From positions 124,001 to 188,000 of the forward strand of contig JACKNH010000005.1 of NCBI GenBank assembly GCA_024234975.1: DNA of 64,000 nt, given 5' to 3'. The position numbers and the translations under genes are program-made. The notes beneath the pieces were generated by a model, which saw only the letters and a program-made list of their open reading frames with translations, did no database searches and was not told the DNA's origin. Each line of letters begins with the position of its first letter. Position 1 is the first letter of the stretch. Shown piece after piece: positions 9,211 to 17,905 of this stretch. The stretch comes from Gammaproteobacteria bacterium (GTDB taxonomy: Bacteria; Pseudomonadota; Gammaproteobacteria; Ga0077536).

Positions 9211-10488
9211 TCAACCGAAACTGTCGGCACAGATGCTGGCGTACCAGCCGCGGGCGTAGTCCGCTTCCTGGCGACGGAAATCTTCGGCAGCGTCCGCCGG
9301 ACTGGTGCCGCCCGCGCCGGCCACGCTGGCGAGTGCGCCGTTGTCCATGCGGTAGATCGCGCTGACGGAAATGCCGTAGGCGGGTGTCACCAGGCTGTAG
9401 CAGGTGTTGTGCAAGGATACCGGTGGTTTGTTTTGCCCGGTCAGCGCCGCGGCAATGGCGATGGCGCACTGTTTGCCGTGACTGTTGGCCGCGGACGCGG
9501 ACTTCGGCATCGGATTGACCTTGGCCGCATCGCCCAGTACGTAGACATCATCCGCGAGGGTTGATGCAAATGTCTCAGGATCGACCGGGCACCAGCCCGA
9601 CGCGTCCGTGAGCCCGCTGTCGCGCGCCAGCGCTGCTGCACGTTGCGGCGGTATCACGTTGGCGACATCGACGGCATGCTCGCCGATCTCCGTGTACAGA
9701 ACCGTGCGCCCCGTATCCACCCTGCGTACCGCACCATCCTGCGAGATCGGGATCCATTCGATCATGCCGGGAAACAGATGCTGCCAGGCAGCGGTGAACA
9801 GGCCTTGTTTGGAAAAGCTGTCGTTGCCGTCGAGAATCAACACTTTCGCGCCTGGATTGTGCTGTTGCAGGTACCAGGCGATGAGGCTTGCGCGTTCATA
9901 AGGACCCGGCGGACAGCGGAATGGCGCCGGCGGTACGCTGATGGCAATGGTGCCACCCTGTTTCATGGCTCGGATGTGTTCGCTGAGCTGCGCGGTTTGC
10001 GCACCCGCTTTCCAGGCATGCGGCATCCGCGGGCTGTTTTCGGCGGTCAGCCCTTCCACCGCGGCAAAATCGAAATCAATGCCCGGCGCGACCACCGCCT
10101 TGTCGTACGCAAGGGTCGAACCGCCGGCCAGACGCAGGCGTCGCTCAACAGCCTCCACTGCAAGCACGCGATCATGGACGACTTTGATGCCGTGGATGTC
10201 GCGCAGCGCCTGGTAACTCTGGCGCAAATCTTCCAACCGGCTGATACCCGCCAACACCGTGTTGCTGAAGGGGCAGGTGAAGTATTCGGACTCAGGCGTG
10301 ATCAACGAGATGTCTATGGTCGGCGCGAACCGGCGCAGATACTTCGCGCAGGTTACGCCGGCGAAGCCGCCACCGATGATGGCAACGCGAGCGGCCGGCA
10401 GCGGTGACTTCACACAGGCACTCAGGACCGCGGTTCCCGCGGCGAGGCCCAGGAGCCGGCGCCGGGACTGGTCAACGCCGTTCGTCAC
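9211..10488 (-). CDS. fccB: Sulfide dehydrogenase (flavocytochrome c), flavoprotein subunit
   Basis: 425-residue FAD protein that oxidises sulfide to sulfur in the periplasm and passes electrons to the cytochrome subunit FccA. A twin-arginine signal is seen (SRRRLLGLAAG), then an ADP-binding Rossmann motif (VAIIGGGFAGVTCA), a second FAD motif (DDVYVLGDAAKVNPMPKSA), and the C-terminal FCSD flavin-binding domain with NTCYSLVTPAYGISV. The cysteines at CVKSP and in CP (PFSNT context) fit the redox and FAD-linking positions of the family. It overlaps fccA by four bases, so the subunits are translationally coupled. Confidence 0.92.
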   Translation of the reverse strand: MTNGVDQSRRRLLGLAAGTAVLSACVKSPLPAARVAIIGGGFAGVTCAKYLRRFAPTIDISLITPESEYFTCPFSNTVLAGISRLEDLRQSYQALRDIHGIKVVHDRVLAVEAVERRLRLAGGSTLAYDKAVVAPGIDFDFAAVEGLTAENSPRMPHAWKAGAQTAQLSEHIRAMKQGGTIAISVPPAPFRCPPGPYERASLIAWYLQQHNPGAKVLILDGNDSFSKQGLFTAAWQHLFPGMIEWIPISQDGAVRRVDTGRTVLYTEIGEHAVDVANVIPPQRAAALARDSGLTDASGWCPVDPETFASTLADDVYVLGDAAKVNPMPKSASAANSHGKQCAIAIAAALTGQNKPPVSLHNTCYSLVTPAYGISVSAIYRMDNGALASVAGAGGTSPADAAEDFRRQEADYARGWYASICADSFG

Positions 10489-10775
10489 GGCGTGGTCCCG
10501 AGCAGGTGGGCAATGGCTTCGAGCTGCGAATTGTCGTAGCCGGTGACGATCCGGTGCATGACGGTGTTGGGAAGCGAATCGCTTTTGAACCCACGCAACT
10601 TCTCCAGCAGATAGGCGGCGCGTTTGCCTTGCAGGCTGGGGATCTCGCCGGGGCTTGTTCCCTCCGGACCATGACAGGTGAAGCAGTTGACGGCTAACGC
10701 AGTGGCTTCATCCAGCGCCTGTGCATTGGAGAAAACGGCCATTGGAATGCATAGCAACGCCAGCCGGCAGCGCAC
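10485..10775 (-). CDS. fccA: Flavocytochrome c cytochrome subunit (monohaem c-type)
   Basis: 96-residue secreted c-type cytochrome. The signal peptide starts at a GTG (VRCRLALLCIPMAVFSNAQA), followed by a single haem site CFTCH and GPEGTSPGEIPSLQG; MHRIV near the end supplies a probable axial Met. The GTG at 10775 lies two bases after the stop of the sel1-repeat gene, and the stop overlaps the fccB start by four bases. This tight packing suggests the three are one transcript. Longer in-frame starts up to 10898 lie inside the upstream gene and lack a signal peptide. Confidence 0.85.
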   Translation of the reverse strand: MRCRLALLCIPMAVFSNAQALDEATALAVNCFTCHGPEGTSPGEIPSLQGKRAAYLLEKLRGFKSDSLPNTVMHRIVTGYDNSQLEAIAHLLGTTP

Positions 10776-10777
10776 GA

Positions 10778-12007
10778 TTACAGCCCGAACTCCACGCGCC
10801 GTTGTTCGGCCTGGAAGTCTATGGCGATGCGGTCGCCTTCGGGCAACAGGTCGGCCAGCTTGCGTGTACGACGTTCGGCCTCCTCGTCGCCGTTGCAACT
10901 GGCAAGGTAATACCAGAGATAGGCTTCCTTTACGTCGCGTTCGACGCCGATGCCTTTCAGGTACATGTTGGCGATGCGGTATTGTGCGCGGACGTCGCCC
11001 TGCCGCGCCGACAGTTCGTACCAGGCCCGTGCCTTGGCAAAGTCCTGGCGTTGGCCGTGACCGGTCTCGAACGCGTGGCCAAGCCGGAACTGGGCCTTGG
11101 GGTTGCCCGCCTGTGCGGCCCGCCAGTACCAGGCCATGGCCTGCTCGATGTCCGCTGTGACGCCGCGGCCATATTGATACGATTTACCAAGTTCGTACTG
11201 CGCGCGCGCATGTCCGGCGTCCGCCGCGCGGGTGAACCACTCCAGTGCTTCGGTATGATTCGGGGATACGCCTTGCCCGAGTGACAGCAACACCGCGAGC
11301 TGATACTGACCATCCAACGAGCCTTTGGCCGCGGCCTTGCGTAACAGGTCCAGTGCCCGGTGATAGTCGCGATCGGTGCCGCGTCCCCTCGCGTAAATCA
11401 TGCCAAGCTCATAAATTGCGCCCGCATGACGCCGCAACGCCGCCTCCTCGAAATGGCGGAGCGCGCGTTCGTAATCCCGTGACCCTTCGTCACAGTGGGC
11501 GTATTCCATGCCCAGAGCATAGTTGGCTTCGGTGTGACCCTGAGCGGCGGCGCGCTGGTACCAGTCGCGTGCGGAGGGCGCATCCTTGAACGTGCCGCGA
11601 CCGTGCGCGAACATTTGACCAAGTTCGAAACACGCGCCGGCATCGCCTTTTTCCGCTGCGGCGCTGTACCAGGTGAATGCTTCACCCAGGTCTTCGCGGA
11701 CGACGACGCCATTGGCATAGAACCAGCCCATCAAGGCTTCGGCGGCGGCAAATTCCTGCGCCGCGCTCTTCTTCAGCCATTCGTAGGCGAACTGATAACT
11801 CTGGCGGCAGCCCTGGCCCTTGGCGTATAGCCTGGCCAGCCGGTACTGCGCATAGGCATCGCCCAACTCGGCGGCCTTGCGATAATGTTCAAACGCCTTG
11901 GCCGCGTTTTTCTCGACTCGCAGGAACTCGTCGCCAAGCGCAACGTGGTGATCTGCCTCACCGCGTTGGTCTGCGCCGGTCGCTGTTGTCGCGTTTGCTG
12001 GACCCAT
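10778..12007 (-). CDS. Sel1-repeat (SEL1-like TPR) protein
   Basis: 409 residues, almost entirely Sel1-like repeats of about 36 residues (pattern A..WY..AA..G...AQ..LG..Y..G.G); I count roughly nine to ten copies between residues 30 and 395. Such solenoids act as protein-interaction scaffolds. No signal peptide or transmembrane segment is seen, so it is probably cytoplasmic. It lies directly upstream of fccA with a two-base gap, which is unusual and suggests a role in assembly, maturation or regulation of the flavocytochrome, though this is inference from position only. Confidence 0.88.
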   Translation of the reverse strand: MGPANATTATGADQRGEADHHVALGDEFLRVEKNAAKAFEHYRKAAELGDAYAQYRLARLYAKGQGCRQSYQFAYEWLKKSAAQEFAAAEALMGWFYANGVVVREDLGEAFTWYSAAAEKGDAGACFELGQMFAHGRGTFKDAPSARDWYQRAAAQGHTEANYALGMEYAHCDEGSRDYERALRHFEEAALRRHAGAIYELGMIYARGRGTDRDYHRALDLLRKAAAKGSLDGQYQLAVLLSLGQGVSPNHTEALEWFTRAADAGHARAQYELGKSYQYGRGVTADIEQAMAWYWRAAQAGNPKAQFRLGHAFETGHGQRQDFAKARAWYELSARQGDVRAQYRIANMYLKGIGVERDVKEAYLWYYLASCNGDEEAERRTRKLADLLPEGDRIAIDFQAEQRRVEFGL

Positions 12008-12090
12008 GTCTGCGTCTTCGATTCCCTTGCTGCGTGCGGGATTATACGCAGCGTCGTGTCAAAGAAATGCGAATATCGCCGGTTTTGCTG

Positions 12091-13131
12091 TCAGGCCAAT
12101 TGCCAGAACAGGCCTTCCGGCGGCTGGAACACCGTCAGCGGGATGTCGCCGCCGTGGCAGCGCGCGGTTTCATCCACTGCGGTGGCGGATTGCTGGAGAA
12201 TCAATGTGCCTGCATTGACCGGCAGCCGGTAAAAGGTCGCGCCATGGATGCTGGCGAAACCTTCCAATCGATCGAGCGCATTCTCCTGGTCGAATACCTG
12301 GGCGTAACACGCCATGGCGACCGGCGCTGTATAGATGCCTGCGCAACCGCAGGCCGCCTCCTTGGCGTTGTCGGCGTGCGGCGCAGTATCGGTGCCCAGG
12401 AAGAACCGGTGATCGCCGGAGGTGGCGGCGCGGCGCAGCGCCTGGCGGTGCTGTTCCCGTTTGGCCACCGGCAGGCAGTAGCGATGCGGGCGGATACCGC
12501 CCTGAAAAATTGCATTGCGATTGATCATCAGGTGATGCGCAGTAATGGTCGCCGCCAGCCCCGTATCCTCGGAAAATACGTAGTCGACAGCCTCAGCGGT
12601 GGTGATGTGTTCGAACACGATGCGCAGGCCTTGCAGTGAATTACGCAAGGGCAGCATGACTTCTTCGATGAACACCGCTTCCCGATCGAATATATCGACG
12701 TCGGCATCGACGACTTCGCCGTGCACGCACAGCGGCATGCCAATGTCCTCCATCCGTTCCAATACCGGCATGATGTTCTCGATACTGGTCACCCCCCGAT
12801 CCGACTGGAAGGTGGCGCCGGCAGGGTACAGTTTGGCGGCAGTGAAAATGCCATCGGCAAAGCCGGCCGCCAGATCATCGGCATCAGTGTTGTCGGTGAG
12901 GTAGCAGGTCATCAATGGGGTAAAGTCCGCGGGATGCGGCAGCGCAGCAAGAATGCGATCGCGATAGGCCGCGGCTGACCTGGCCGTGGTCACTGGCGGG
13001 TTCAAATTGGGCATCACCAGCGCCCGGGCGAATTCGGCGGCGGTGTCGGCCACCACCTGGGTCAGCATGGCGCCGTCCCTGAGATGGACATGCCAATCGT
13101 CTGGGCGTTTGATTTCAATAGTTTTTATCAC
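12091..13131 (-). CDS. pyrC: Dihydroorotase
   Basis: 346-residue class II dihydroorotase of pyrimidine biosynthesis, cyclising carbamoyl aspartate to dihydroorotate at a binuclear zinc site. The zinc motif DDWHVHLRDG (His14, His16) is at the N-terminus, followed by the family segment ALVMPNLNPPVTT. The mid-protein AKLYPAGATFQSDRGV carries the lysine that is carboxylated in the family, and LGTDTAPHA carries the catalytic Asp. Length is normal. The start is a GTG (valine codon followed by ATAAAAACT). The 13132-13516 gap upstream carries no recognisable gene. Confidence 0.95.
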   Translation of the reverse strand: MIKTIEIKRPDDWHVHLRDGAMLTQVVADTAAEFARALVMPNLNPPVTTARSAAAYRDRILAALPHPADFTPLMTCYLTDNTDADDLAAGFADGIFTAAKLYPAGATFQSDRGVTSIENIMPVLERMEDIGMPLCVHGEVVDADVDIFDREAVFIEEVMLPLRNSLQGLRIVFEHITTAEAVDYVFSEDTGLAATITAHHLMINRNAIFQGGIRPHRYCLPVAKREQHRQALRRAATSGDHRFFLGTDTAPHADNAKEAACGCAGIYTAPVAMACYAQVFDQENALDRLEGFASIHGATFYRLPVNAGTLILQQSATAVDETARCHGGDIPLTVFQPPEGLFWQLA

Positions 13132-13516
13132 CCGGCCACTGTAGCAGATGTAGCCTGCGGCAGGGACGCGCGACCACTATTTTCAGCTTCAGAATCTGCA
13201 TCGCCTCAGTATTCTGGTACCATGGCTGCCCTCGACGATTCATATTGATCAATCCATGCCCGGCCCCGGTTGCAGTCACCGGCGTCACCTGCGGCAATGA
13301 CTCTTACAGTCGGATCGTCGGCACCTGCAGCCAGTCGCAGGCGGTCATGCGCCGCCAAGAGCCCAGGCTATCGAAGTGCGATCGCGCCATGGTACGTGTC
13401 GCTGGCACATGAATGCAGCGACGCCATAACGGACCGTTATGCCCGTGTGGTCACAATCGTGAAAGCTGAAGCGGCGCCAGGTGTATATCAAAAATACTTG
13501 GAAGAAGGATGCCACG
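13132..13516. other. Intergenic stretch without a convincing gene
   Basis: 385 bases between divergent pyrC and the 79-aa gene. Frames crossing it are short, Arg/Ser/Ala-rich and without signal or domain patterns. It should contain both promoters, but no hexamer pair stands out enough to call. Confidence 0.5.
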
Positions 13517-13756
13517 ATGACAGACGAATTCTACCAATTGACCGAACTCGAACCCGCTGATTCGCCGGTGCCAGGTGATGCCGGGAAATGGTTCCGCTAC
13601 GTAATCGAAGGTGCGTATGCGCCGATCATCGGCCAGCAGAAGGGCAGTCGCGCGGCGGTGAAGAAACACGCCGAGGCGCTGGCCGCCGAACTCAACGAAC
13701 GCCGCCGTCGCGGTGGCGCACTGGGTCCGGCCCGCAGGACCAAGAAAGCCAGCTGA
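13517..13756 (+). CDS. Conserved-looking small protein of unknown function, 79 aa
   Basis: 79-residue soluble protein with an acidic N-terminal half (MTDEFYQLTELEPADSP), a central KWFRYVIEGAYAPIIGQQKGSRAAV and a basic C-terminus ending GPARRTKKAS, which may bind nucleic acid. The ATG has a good ribosome binding site (GAAGAAGGA, eight bases upstream), and a strong hairpin terminator follows the stop, so it is a complete single-gene unit. I do not recognise the family. Confidence 0.7.
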   Translation: MTDEFYQLTELEPADSPVPGDAGKWFRYVIEGAYAPIIGQQKGSRAAVKKHAEALAAELNERRRRGGALGPARRTKKAS

Positions 13757-13773
13757 GGCTGCCGCAATCCATC

Positions 13774-13816
13774 GCCGGAGCGAAACGCAGGCGTTGCGCT
13801 CCGGCACCCCATTTTT
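13774..13816 (+). terminator. Rho-independent terminator of the 79-aa gene
   Basis: Stem GCCGGAGCG (13774-13782) pairs with CGCTCCGGC (13797-13805), with a 14-base loop that can itself pair (ACGC/GCGT), and is followed by ACCCCATTTTT. It begins 18 bases after the stop codon. The remaining bases to 13995 show no gene and presumably hold the hpaH promoter. Confidence 0.8.
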
Positions 13817-13995
13817 CAACGTGACGACGCTTGCCCGCTGATGCGGCGGGCCATCAGAATCCTTCAGACATTTACCCGCGCGATGCCAGAGCCGTGCAAT
13901 GCGACGCTGACGATGTGCAAGCAGCCCTGCGTTGCAGCGTGGGCACGCTGGTGCGCTTATTCCCAACCTGATACCACTTGCAGAGTGAGCTAACG

Positions 13996-14799
13996 ATGCT
14001 GACCACCGAACAGATCCAGGCCGCGGCCCAGCGGTTGGACGAAGCGGAGCGCACGCGCCGCCAGATTCGCCAGATTTCATTGGATCACCCTGAAATGACC
14101 ATGGGTGATGCGTATGCGATTCAGCATGCGTGGGTCGAACAGAAGATCGCAGCGGGACGCGTTGTCCGTGGCCGCAAGATCGGCCTGACCTCTCGCGCCA
14201 TGCAGCAGTCATCGCAAATCGATGAGCCGGATTACGGCACGCTGCTCGACGATATGTTCTTCGAGGATGGCGCGCGGATCCCGGCCGGTGATTTTCTTGA
14301 CCCGATGATCGAAGTCGAACTCGCGTTCATCCTCAAGGACCGTCTGGAAGGTGAGGACGTAACGATCTTCGACGTGCTCTCGGCCACCGAGTACGTCACG
14401 CCGGCACTGGAATTGATTGCCGCGCGCTGCGAGCGCAAGGATTCCGCGACCGGCCGACCGCGCAAGGTGCTTGATACGATTTCCGACAATGCGGCCAACG
14501 CCGGCATTATCCTCGGCGGCCGGCCCATCCGCCCGCTGGATGTCGATATCCGCTGGGTGTCGGCGATCATGTATCGCAACGGCGCCATCGAGGAGACCGG
14601 TGTCGCCGCGGGCGTACTCAATCATCCGGCTAACGGCATTGTCTGGTTGACCCGCAAGTTCGCGCCGCACGGCATTTCACTGGAACCGGGCCAGGTCATC
14701 CTGGCCGGCTCATTCACCCGGCCTGTGGCAGCCCGCCCGGGAGATACCTTCCAGGTGGATTACGGTCCGCTCGGTTCCATCGCCTGCCATTTCACCTGA
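13996..14799 (+). CDS. hpaH: 2-oxo-hept-4-ene-1,7-dioate hydratase
   Basis: 267-residue hydratase of the fumarylacetoacetate-hydrolase-like superfamily. HpaH adds water to 2-oxohept-4-ene-1,7-dioate in homoprotocatechuate meta-cleavage, giving 4-hydroxy-2-oxoheptanedioate, the HpaI substrate. Diagnostic segments are RGRKIGLTSRAMQ, EPDYGTLLDDMFF, DPMIEVELAFIL and SDNAANAGIILGG; the acidic residues in MIEVELAF are the usual divalent-metal ligands. The ATG at 13996 follows GAGTGAG. It forms an operon with hpaI 16 bases downstream. The rest of the homoprotocatechuate operon (hpaE, hpaD, hpaF) is not in the window. Confidence 0.9.
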   Translation: MLTTEQIQAAAQRLDEAERTRRQIRQISLDHPEMTMGDAYAIQHAWVEQKIAAGRVVRGRKIGLTSRAMQQSSQIDEPDYGTLLDDMFFEDGARIPAGDFLDPMIEVELAFILKDRLEGEDVTIFDVLSATEYVTPALELIAARCERKDSATGRPRKVLDTISDNAANAGIILGGRPIRPLDVDIRWVSAIMYRNGAIEETGVAAGVLNHPANGIVWLTRKFAPHGISLEPGQVILAGSFTRPVAARPGDTFQVDYGPLGSIACHFT

Positions 14800-14815
14800 G
14801 CGGGAATCCCGGCCT

Positions 14816-15628
14816 ATGAAGCTCGCACCGAACCCCCTGAAACAGGCACTTGCCGCCGGCCAACCACAATTCGGTATGTGGGTGGGGCTGGTCGACACGA
14901 TCTGTGCCGAAATCTGCGCCGGCGCCGGTTTCGATTGGCTGGTGATCGATCAGGAACATGCGCCCAACGACGTGCGCACGGTCATGCACCAGTTGCAGAC
15001 AGTGGCGGCTTTCCAGACCCAGGCCGTGGTACGACCAGTCGTCGGCCATACCCATATCATCAAGCAACTGCTGGATGTCGGTGCGCGCAACCTGCTGGTG
15101 CCGATGGTCGAATCCGGCGCGCAGGCGCGCGAACTGGTGGCCGCGGTCCGCTATCCGCCGGCCGGCGTGCGTGGCGTTGGCAGTGCGCTGGCCCGCGCGG
15201 CACAGTGGAACCGCATAACGGATTACCTGCCGCGCGCCAACGATGAGATTTGTCTGTTGTTGCAGGTGGAGTCGGCGGCGGGTCTCCGGAATCTGGATGA
15301 CATCTGCGCCGAGGAGGGCGTGGATGGTGTTTTCATCGGGCCTTCGGATCTGGCCGCATCGCTGGGACATCTAGGTAACCCCGGGCACCCTGCAGTCAAA
15401 CAAGCAGTGCTCGATGCCATCAGGCGCATTCGTGCCAGCGGTAAGGCCGCCGGCCTGTTGGTAGCCTCAGCCGAGGCAGCCGTTGAATACGTTCAGGCGG
15501 GCGCGAACTTTGTGGGTGTCGGCGTTGACACCGTAATGCTGGCCAAGGCTACCGCGCAGCTCGCCGCTGCGGTTCGCGAGCAGGCCGCCGCCACTTCTTC
15601 GAGCGATGCCGGCGGTCTGGGATATTGA
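14816..15628 (+). CDS. hpaI: 4-hydroxy-2-oxoheptanedioate aldolase
   Basis: 270-residue class II (metal-dependent) pyruvate aldolase of the HpcH/HpaI family. It cleaves 4-hydroxy-2-oxoheptanedioate to pyruvate and succinate semialdehyde. Family blocks visible are FGMWVGLVD near residue 20, DWLVIDQEHAPND (Glu-His pair), QAVVRP, NLLVPMVESGAQA, YPPAGVRGVGSALARA and DGVFIGPSDLAASLG. It follows hpaH by 16 bases in an evident operon. The pairing fits a branch of aromatic side-chain or ring-cleavage catabolism; related family members act on other 2-keto-3-deoxy acids, so the in vivo substrate could differ. Confidence 0.9.
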   Translation: MKLAPNPLKQALAAGQPQFGMWVGLVDTICAEICAGAGFDWLVIDQEHAPNDVRTVMHQLQTVAAFQTQAVVRPVVGHTHIIKQLLDVGARNLLVPMVESGAQARELVAAVRYPPAGVRGVGSALARAAQWNRITDYLPRANDEICLLLQVESAAGLRNLDDICAEEGVDGVFIGPSDLAASLGHLGNPGHPAVKQAVLDAIRRIRASGKAAGLLVASAEAAVEYVQAGANFVGVGVDTVMLAKATAQLAAAVREQAAATSSSDAGGLGY

Positions 15629-15653
15629 TCCGCGGTAAGCGGTCGCCGACCGG

Positions 15654-17225
15654 TTACCAGTGCACGATGACCAGGATGACTGTCAGCGCAAAGACCACGG
15701 CACTGAAGACGCGATAGTCCTGCCATGGCGCCAGGGATGGATCGGGCGCCGCCGCGTCAGCGTGGAATGTGAACCGCGCAACCTGCTCCAAACTGGCCGC
15801 GCTGCCAAAGCGGTTGGCCAGCGCGAAGATCACCGCTGACAACCCGGTCAGCACCCCGGCGATAATCGTGAAATGCAGCGTCAGCACGCCGCTCAGCGAG
15901 AGGCCAAACAGGATGGCTGAAACGACATGCCCGCCGAGCAAGGTGGCGAACGCGCCGAATGCCGTCGCCCGCGGCCAGAACAAGCCGACCATGAATACCA
16001 CCGCCACCGGTGGCACGAGGTAGGACAGCGCGGACTGCAGGTACTGGAACAGGCCGGGGAAGTCAGCGATCAGCGGCGACACCGACGCCGCCACCACCAT
16101 GAACAGCACGATACAGGCGCGTCCCGTCCAGGCAATGCGCGTGGGGGACCAGCCGCGTTTTTCCGGTTGCATGAAATCCATGGTGAGCAGGGCAGACGCG
16201 GAATTCAGTGTCGAATCGATGCTCGACATGATCGCCGCCAACAGGCCGGCCATCACCAGCCCGACCAGGCCTGATGGCAACAGTGTGCTTACCAGCGTCG
16301 GAAACACCGCGTCTGCTTTCTCAAGATTGGGCAGAAGAATGCCAGCCATCACGCCGGGCATCACCATCAGGTACAACACCGGCAACTTCAAAAAGCCTGC
16401 GAACAGCGCACCCCAGCGTGCGTGCGCGACGCTGCGTGCGCCTAACACCCGCTGCACGATGAACTGGTTTGTGCACCAGAAGTAGAAGCCCAGCACCGGC
16501 ACGCCGATCAATGTGCCCAGCCAGGGCAGGTTGGGATCAGACATCGGCAGCATCAGTGAAAGGTGCTCAGCCGGCGTTGCTTCCGCCACGCGCGCCCACG
16601 AGAAATCGACCGCGGCAAAACTCTTGAATGCGACCAGCGCCGAGCCGACCAGCAGAATCACCGCCTGCAGCACATCGGTGTAAACAACCGCGGCGAGACC
16701 ACCGGCAGCGGTGTAGACGCCGGCCACCATCGCCAGCCCCAGACACGCCGTGAACAGATCGATGTCCGGGTAGAACACCCGCAACACCATCGCGCCGGCA
16801 AACAACGTGCCTGCGGTATCGACGATGATGTTCGAGATCAGGGTCAGTGCGGAAAAATACAGCCGCGAGCGTCGATCAAACCTGCGTTCAAGAAACTCCG
16901 GTACGGTGGTGATGCGCGCATTCAGGTAGTAAGGAATGAAGAAGATGGCGAAGAACACCAGGATGAAGCCCGCCATCCATTCGTAGTTCGATACCGCGAT
17001 GCCCCAGGTGTACGCCGCGCCCGACAAGCCTATCAACGTCGTGCTGGAGATGTTCGATGCGAACAGCGAAAACCCGATTGGAATCCAGCCCAACCGGTGG
17101 CCGGCGAGGAACAAGTCCTCACCGCTGTGGGTCCGGCGCGCGGTATAAAGCCCGATGACCATCACCAGCACCAGGTAGGCGCCGATGATGGTCAGGTCCA
17201 TCGTGGTCAAGGTCAGTTGAGGCAT
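15654..17225 (-). CDS. Sodium:solute symporter (SSS/SGLT family)
   Basis: 523-residue inner-membrane symporter with about 13-14 hydrophobic segments. SSS-family features include YTARRTHSGEDLFLAGHRLGW near residue 28, FASNISSTTLIGLSGAAYTWG (sodium-site region), and MSSIDSTLNSASALLTMDF near residue 330, whose Ser/Thr residues are the usual sodium ligands. The substrate cannot be read from sequence; closest in feel are sugar-type SGLT members. It converges on hpaI and is followed upstream by a small secreted protein gene, so it may import a compound degraded by the local catabolic genes. Confidence 0.88.
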   Translation of the reverse strand: MPQLTLTTMDLTIIGAYLVLVMVIGLYTARRTHSGEDLFLAGHRLGWIPIGFSLFASNISSTTLIGLSGAAYTWGIAVSNYEWMAGFILVFFAIFFIPYYLNARITTVPEFLERRFDRRSRLYFSALTLISNIIVDTAGTLFAGAMVLRVFYPDIDLFTACLGLAMVAGVYTAAGGLAAVVYTDVLQAVILLVGSALVAFKSFAAVDFSWARVAEATPAEHLSLMLPMSDPNLPWLGTLIGVPVLGFYFWCTNQFIVQRVLGARSVAHARWGALFAGFLKLPVLYLMVMPGVMAGILLPNLEKADAVFPTLVSTLLPSGLVGLVMAGLLAAIMSSIDSTLNSASALLTMDFMQPEKRGWSPTRIAWTGRACIVLFMVVAASVSPLIADFPGLFQYLQSALSYLVPPVAVVFMVGLFWPRATAFGAFATLLGGHVVSAILFGLSLSGVLTLHFTIIAGVLTGLSAVIFALANRFGSAASLEQVARFTFHADAAAPDPSLAPWQDYRVFSAVVFALTVILVIVHW

Positions 17226-17258
17226 GTCGGGGGTGCGGCTAGGACGGCCGGCAGCAGA

Positions 17259-17708
17259 TCAGCGCGAACTATAGGGGTCGACTCGGTAGATCGGCAGGTC
17301 CCAGTGGTTGGTTGTCATTTCCCAGCGCCGCTTCTCGTCACTTTTCCGCGTGGCGGCATCCGGAAACAGTTCATCGTACAGCGCGCCCAGGTGGCTGCTG
17401 CTCTCGAAATCCTTGTAGACAATCTCCACCCGGTAATCCCAGCGCGCGGCCTCATCGGTATGCTGGGTCGGGTGATAGACGCGGTAATCGAGGATGTAGC
17501 CACGTTCCTTCGCGCGATCAAGCACTGGAATTTCATACTTGCGCCACAGGTCCCACCATTCATCAATGAACCCATAGCGGACGCGATACACCCACTCGAC
17601 TTCGTAGCCCGCCACTCCCGCCTGCGGCGCCTGCGCGGCAACCTTCTGGCTGCCAGTCAGTGCAGCCGACAGGACTACAACAGCAAACAAGACATTGATC
17701 GTTTTCAT
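17259..17708 (-). CDS. Secreted protein of unknown function, 149 aa
   Basis: Signal peptide at residues 1-25 (MKTINVLFAVVVLSAALTGSQKVAAQA), then an aromatic-rich domain: VEWVYRVRYGFIDEWWDLWRK, DYRVYHPTQH, WDYRVEIVYKDF. The alternation resembles ferredoxin-like alpha/beta-barrel or NIPSNAP-type folds, but I cannot name a family. It is encoded 33 bases upstream of the symporter on the same strand and is probably cotranscribed, which suggests a periplasmic partner or small-molecule-binding role. Mature part is about 124 residues. Confidence 0.75.
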   Translation of the reverse strand: MKTINVLFAVVVLSAALTGSQKVAAQAPQAGVAGYEVEWVYRVRYGFIDEWWDLWRKYEIPVLDRAKERGYILDYRVYHPTQHTDEAARWDYRVEIVYKDFESSSHLGALYDELFPDAATRKSDEKRRWEMTTNHWDLPIYRVDPYSSR

Positions 17709-17905
17709 CTATCCCCCCGCAAGAATTGCGTTTCGCATATGGTGACTGTGGACGGCCGCGCGTTGAACGCGCTACGAACAGCTACCCGTTGAAACAGCGC
17801 AGGCCCCCGCCTGCGGCGCTATTGTACGAGTTTTGTGCAACGTTGTTGAACGAAGCGCGGGTCGCGGCGACCTATAATCCACCGCTGAACATCTGGAGAA
17901 GCATC

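Noticed and set aside
13996..15628. Complete homoprotocatechuate degradation operon
   Set aside because: Only the hydratase and aldolase are present; the dioxygenase, dehydrogenase and isomerase/decarboxylase genes are missing from the window.
16563..17792. 409-codon open frame on the + strand opposite the symporter
   Set aside because: Arg/His/Gln-rich composition without family pattern; it is antisense to a well-supported membrane transporter.
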